The translations under genes were made by a program, and so were the position numbers. A stretch of DNA of 6,723 nucleotides from an uncultured Lachnospiraceae bacterium. Lineage in GTDB: Bacteria; Bacillota; Clostridia; Lachnospirales; Lachnospiraceae. A model generated the notes under the pieces. The model saw only the letters and a list, made by a program, of their open reading frames with translations, ran no database searches and had not been told where the DNA came from. Location of the stretch: positions 1 to 6,723 of the forward strand of contig CAJTZH010000115.1 in NCBI GenBank assembly GCA_910584325.1, in the 5' to 3' direction. The stretch's first letter is position 1. Each line of letters opens with the position of its first letter. Of the stretch, positions 5,338-6,723 are shown in pieces.

Positions 5338-5745
5338 ATGGGAAAATCAAGTACGGACAACGTAAATGCGATTGTGAGAACCGTGATTAATATTTCCGTG
5401 AATATACTGGTTCTTGCAGTCATGCTGATGTTGATTTATACCTATGCAGGTAAGGGTTATGAGTTTGGAAAGGCAATCTTTACAGAAGAGGGAATGACCG
5501 ACGAAGAAAACGCGAAAGAGGTTGTTGTAACGATTCCGAAAAATTCATCCAGCGGCGACATTGCTGACATCATCAAGAAAGCGGGACTTGTGAAGGACAA
5601 AAACGTTTTTCTGGTACAGCTTTTGTTGTCCGAAGACAAAGATAAGATTGAGGAAGGAACGTATACGCTGACGACTGCGGATACGCCTGCCGTCATTATT
5701 GAGAAGCTGGCAAAAACAGGTTTGAAAGAGGAAGAAACACAATGA
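5338..5745 (+). CDS. Short membrane-anchored MltG/YceG N-terminal-like protein without catalytic domain
   Basis: A 135-residue protein: a short cytoplasmic N-terminus, one membrane helix at about 17-37 (INISVNILVLAVMLMLIYTY), an acidic linker, and an extracellular segment at about 62-127. That segment (VTIPKNSSSGDIADIIKKAG, LVKDKNVFLVQLLL, EEGTYTLTTADTPAVIIEKL) resembles the LysM-like N-terminal part of the endolytic transglycosylase MltG/YceG. MltG proteins are normally well over 300 residues and carry a C-terminal catalytic domain with an essential glutamate, which is entirely missing here. The stop overlaps the start of the next gene (ATGA, 5742-5745), so no broken remnant of the domain follows. 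It occupies the place of mltG (yrrL) in the B. subtilis-type order. Peptidoglycan binding or assisting a full MltG elsewhere is inference. AGGAGG at 5325-5330, seven bases before the ATG, is a strong ribosome site. Confidence 0.78.
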   Translation: MGKSSTDNVNAIVRTVINISVNILVLAVMLMLIYTYAGKGYEFGKAIFTEEGMTDEENAKEVVVTIPKNSSSGDIADIIKKAGLVKDKNVFLVQLLLSEDKDKIEEGTYTLTTADTPAVIIEKLAKTGLKEEETQ

Positions 5746-6398
5746 TTGTCGATGAGAGAATGGTATCTTTTATCAATTCCTTTGACGCAGGAGACAGTGA
5801 AATCATAGAAACAATCGAGCGCGAAGCAGTAGATGGCGGCGTTCCGATTATCAGACAGGAGATGGGAAGTCTGCTCAAGGTGCTTGTCCACCTGAAAAAA
5901 CCGTCCGCCATTTTGGAGGTTGGAACGGCGGTAGGCTACTCATCTATTCTTATGGCTTCCTGTATGCCAAAAGATTGCACGATTACCACGATAGAAAACT
6001 ACGATAAGAGGATTCCCGTGGCAAGAGAAAATTTCCGGCGCGCAGGACTTGCGGACAGAATTACCCTTTTAGAAGGCGACGCGGCGGATGTGATGAAACA
6101 ACTGACCGGTACATATGATATGATTTTCATGGATGCGGCAAAGGGGCAGTATATTCATTTTCTGCACGAAGTTCTGCGGCTTCTGGCGCCGGGGGGAATG
6201 CTGATTTCCGATAATGTGCTGCAGGAAGGTGATATCATTGAATCAAAGTTCGGTGTGGTAAGAAGAAACCGTACGATTCATATGCGTATGAGGGAATATC
6301 TTTATGTGCTGACCCATACGGAGGGGCTGCAGACCTCGATTATCCCTGTGGGAGACGGAATTACGTTAAGTGTGAAGAGCGGCGGCGAAGGAGAATAG
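5742..6398 (+). CDS. trmR: Class I SAM-dependent O-methyltransferase, TrmR/YrrM-like (tRNA 5-hydroxyuridine methyltransferase)
   Basis: A 218-residue Mg-dependent O-methyltransferase. Motif I is ILEVGTAVGYSS (57-68), the acidic residue binding the SAM ribose is in TTIENYD (82-88), EGDAADV is at 111-117, and the metal-site segments are FMDAAKGQY (129-137, Asp131) and ISDNVLQEGD (155-164, Asp157-Asn158). The C-terminal RNRTIHMRMREY stretch is rich in arginine, suiting an RNA substrate. B. subtilis YrrM (TrmR) methylates 5-hydroxyuridine at tRNA position 34 to 5-methoxyuridine. The related catechol-type methyltransferases share the fold, but the next gene is a U32 protein of the type that makes 5-hydroxyuridine, which supports the TrmR call. 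The start overlaps the preceding stop by four bases, and AGAGGAAG (5727-5734) lies seven bases upstream inside that gene, so coupling is likely. The length is normal. Confidence 0.85.
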   Translation: MIVDERMVSFINSFDAGDSEIIETIEREAVDGGVPIIRQEMGSLLKVLVHLKKPSAILEVGTAVGYSSILMASCMPKDCTITTIENYDKRIPVARENFRRAGLADRITLLEGDAADVMKQLTGTYDMIFMDAAKGQYIHFLHEVLRLLAPGGMLISDNVLQEGDIIESKFGVVRRNRTIHMRMREYLYVLTHTEGLQTSIIPVGDGITLSVKSGGEGE

Positions 6399-6399
6399 C

Positions 6400-6723
6400 A
6401 TGAAGAAACCAGAGTTATTGATTCCGGCAAGTTGTCTGGAAGTTTTAAAAACGGCGGTGGTATATGGAGCGGACGCTGTCTATATCGGCGGTGAAGCGTT
6501 CGGTTTAAGAGCGTCTGCCAAAAATTTTTCCCCAAAGGATATGAAAGAGGGGATTGCGTTTGCCCATGCGCGAGGCGTCAAGGTGTATGTAACGGCGAAT
6601 ATTCTTGCGCATAACAGGGATTTGGAGGGCGCAAGAGCTTATTTTGAGGAATTAAAAAAGGTTGCCCCGGATGCGCTGATTATTTCCGACCCGGGGATTT
6701 TTGCCATTGCAAAAGACGTGCTC
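6400..6723 (+). CDS. U32 family 'peptidase', TrhP-like tRNA hydroxylation protein (3' end outside window)
   Basis: The first 108 codons are open to the right edge. The start reads MKKPELLIPASCLEVLKTAV, followed by YGADAVYIGGEAFGLRASAKNFS, GIAFAHARGVKVYVTANI and APDALIISDPGIFAI, the N-terminal TIM-barrel-like pattern of the U32 family. Despite the peptidase name, U32 proteins E. coli TrhP (YegQ) and B. subtilis YrrN/YrrO are needed for prephenate-dependent formation of 5-hydroxyuridine at tRNA position 34. Being one base after a TrmR-like methyltransferase gene makes that role likely here. The ATG has GAAGGAG (6387-6393) six bases upstream. The cysteine-rich and C-terminal parts that would separate TrhP from other U32 members lie beyond the window, so the subfamily is not proven. 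Confidence 0.85.
   Translation, partial: MKKPELLIPASCLEVLKTAVVYGADAVYIGGEAFGLRASAKNFSPKDMKEGIAFAHARGVKVYVTANILAHNRDLEGARAYFEELKKVAPDALIISDPGIFAIAKDVL

Noticed and set aside
5338..5745. MltG-like gene as a frameshifted pseudogene
   Set aside because: The following methyltransferase starts within its stop codon and is intact from its first residue, so there is no remnant of a catalytic domain in any frame after it; the gene has a strong ribosome site.
1..6723. A mobile element, defence system or wholly new multi-gene system
   Set aside because: Every gene belongs to a recognised family, most in a known conserved order; there is no transposase, integrase, terminal repeat or compositional break that can be seen by eye.

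Overview
The window looks like chromosomal housekeeping DNA from a Gram-positive Clostridia-type bacterium (Bacillota, probably Lachnospiraceae-like). The evidence is purine-rich Shine-Dalgarno sites before nearly every gene, AT-rich promoters and intergenic gaps, and a gene order and protein set typical of Bacillota: IreB, RuvX, DUF1292, RNase J and YlbF. The genus call is inference; no search was run.

Layout. (1) Positions 1-392 hold the 3' end of thiI (tRNA 4-thiouridine synthesis). (2) Convergent to it, on the minus strand, is a small HPr-fold protein (453-689). It has a clear promoter (TTGACA/TAATAT) and a strong minus-strand terminator. It keeps the regulatory-serine motif but has lost the phosphocarrier histidine. 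(3) Divergent from it is mtaB (846-2159), a radical-SAM tRNA methylthiotransferase; a 16-bp palindrome lies in the divergent intergenic region. (4) A second promoter at about 2167-2195 starts a long co-directional run: ireB, ruvX, a DUF1292 gene, rnj (TTG start, preceded by a 19-bp palindrome), ylbF, a 32-bp tandem repeat with hairpin potential, a short membrane-anchored MltG-N-terminal-like gene, an O-methyltransferase of the TrmR/YrrM type, and the start of a U32 'peptidase' of the TrhP type that runs off the window.

How the genes fit together. From memory of Bacillus subtilis, the order yrzL-yrrK-yrzB-yrrL(mltG)-yrrM(trmR)-yrrN/yrrO(trhP) matches this run, except that here an rnj-ylbF pair sits in the middle and the MltG-position gene is reduced to its N-terminal half. 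Two themes recur. One is tRNA modification: s4U8 by ThiI, ms2t6A37 by MtaB, and predicted mo5U34 by TrhP plus TrmR. The other is RNA turnover: RNase J next to a YlbF-family protein, whose B. subtilis relatives adjust RNase Y.

There is no sign of a mobile element, CRISPR array, phage gene or defence system. No wholly new system is visible. The points most worth a second look are the His-less HPr, the catalytic-domain-less MltG in a conserved syntenic slot, the tandem hairpin repeat, and the two palindromes. No gene-free stretch exceeds 300 bases.
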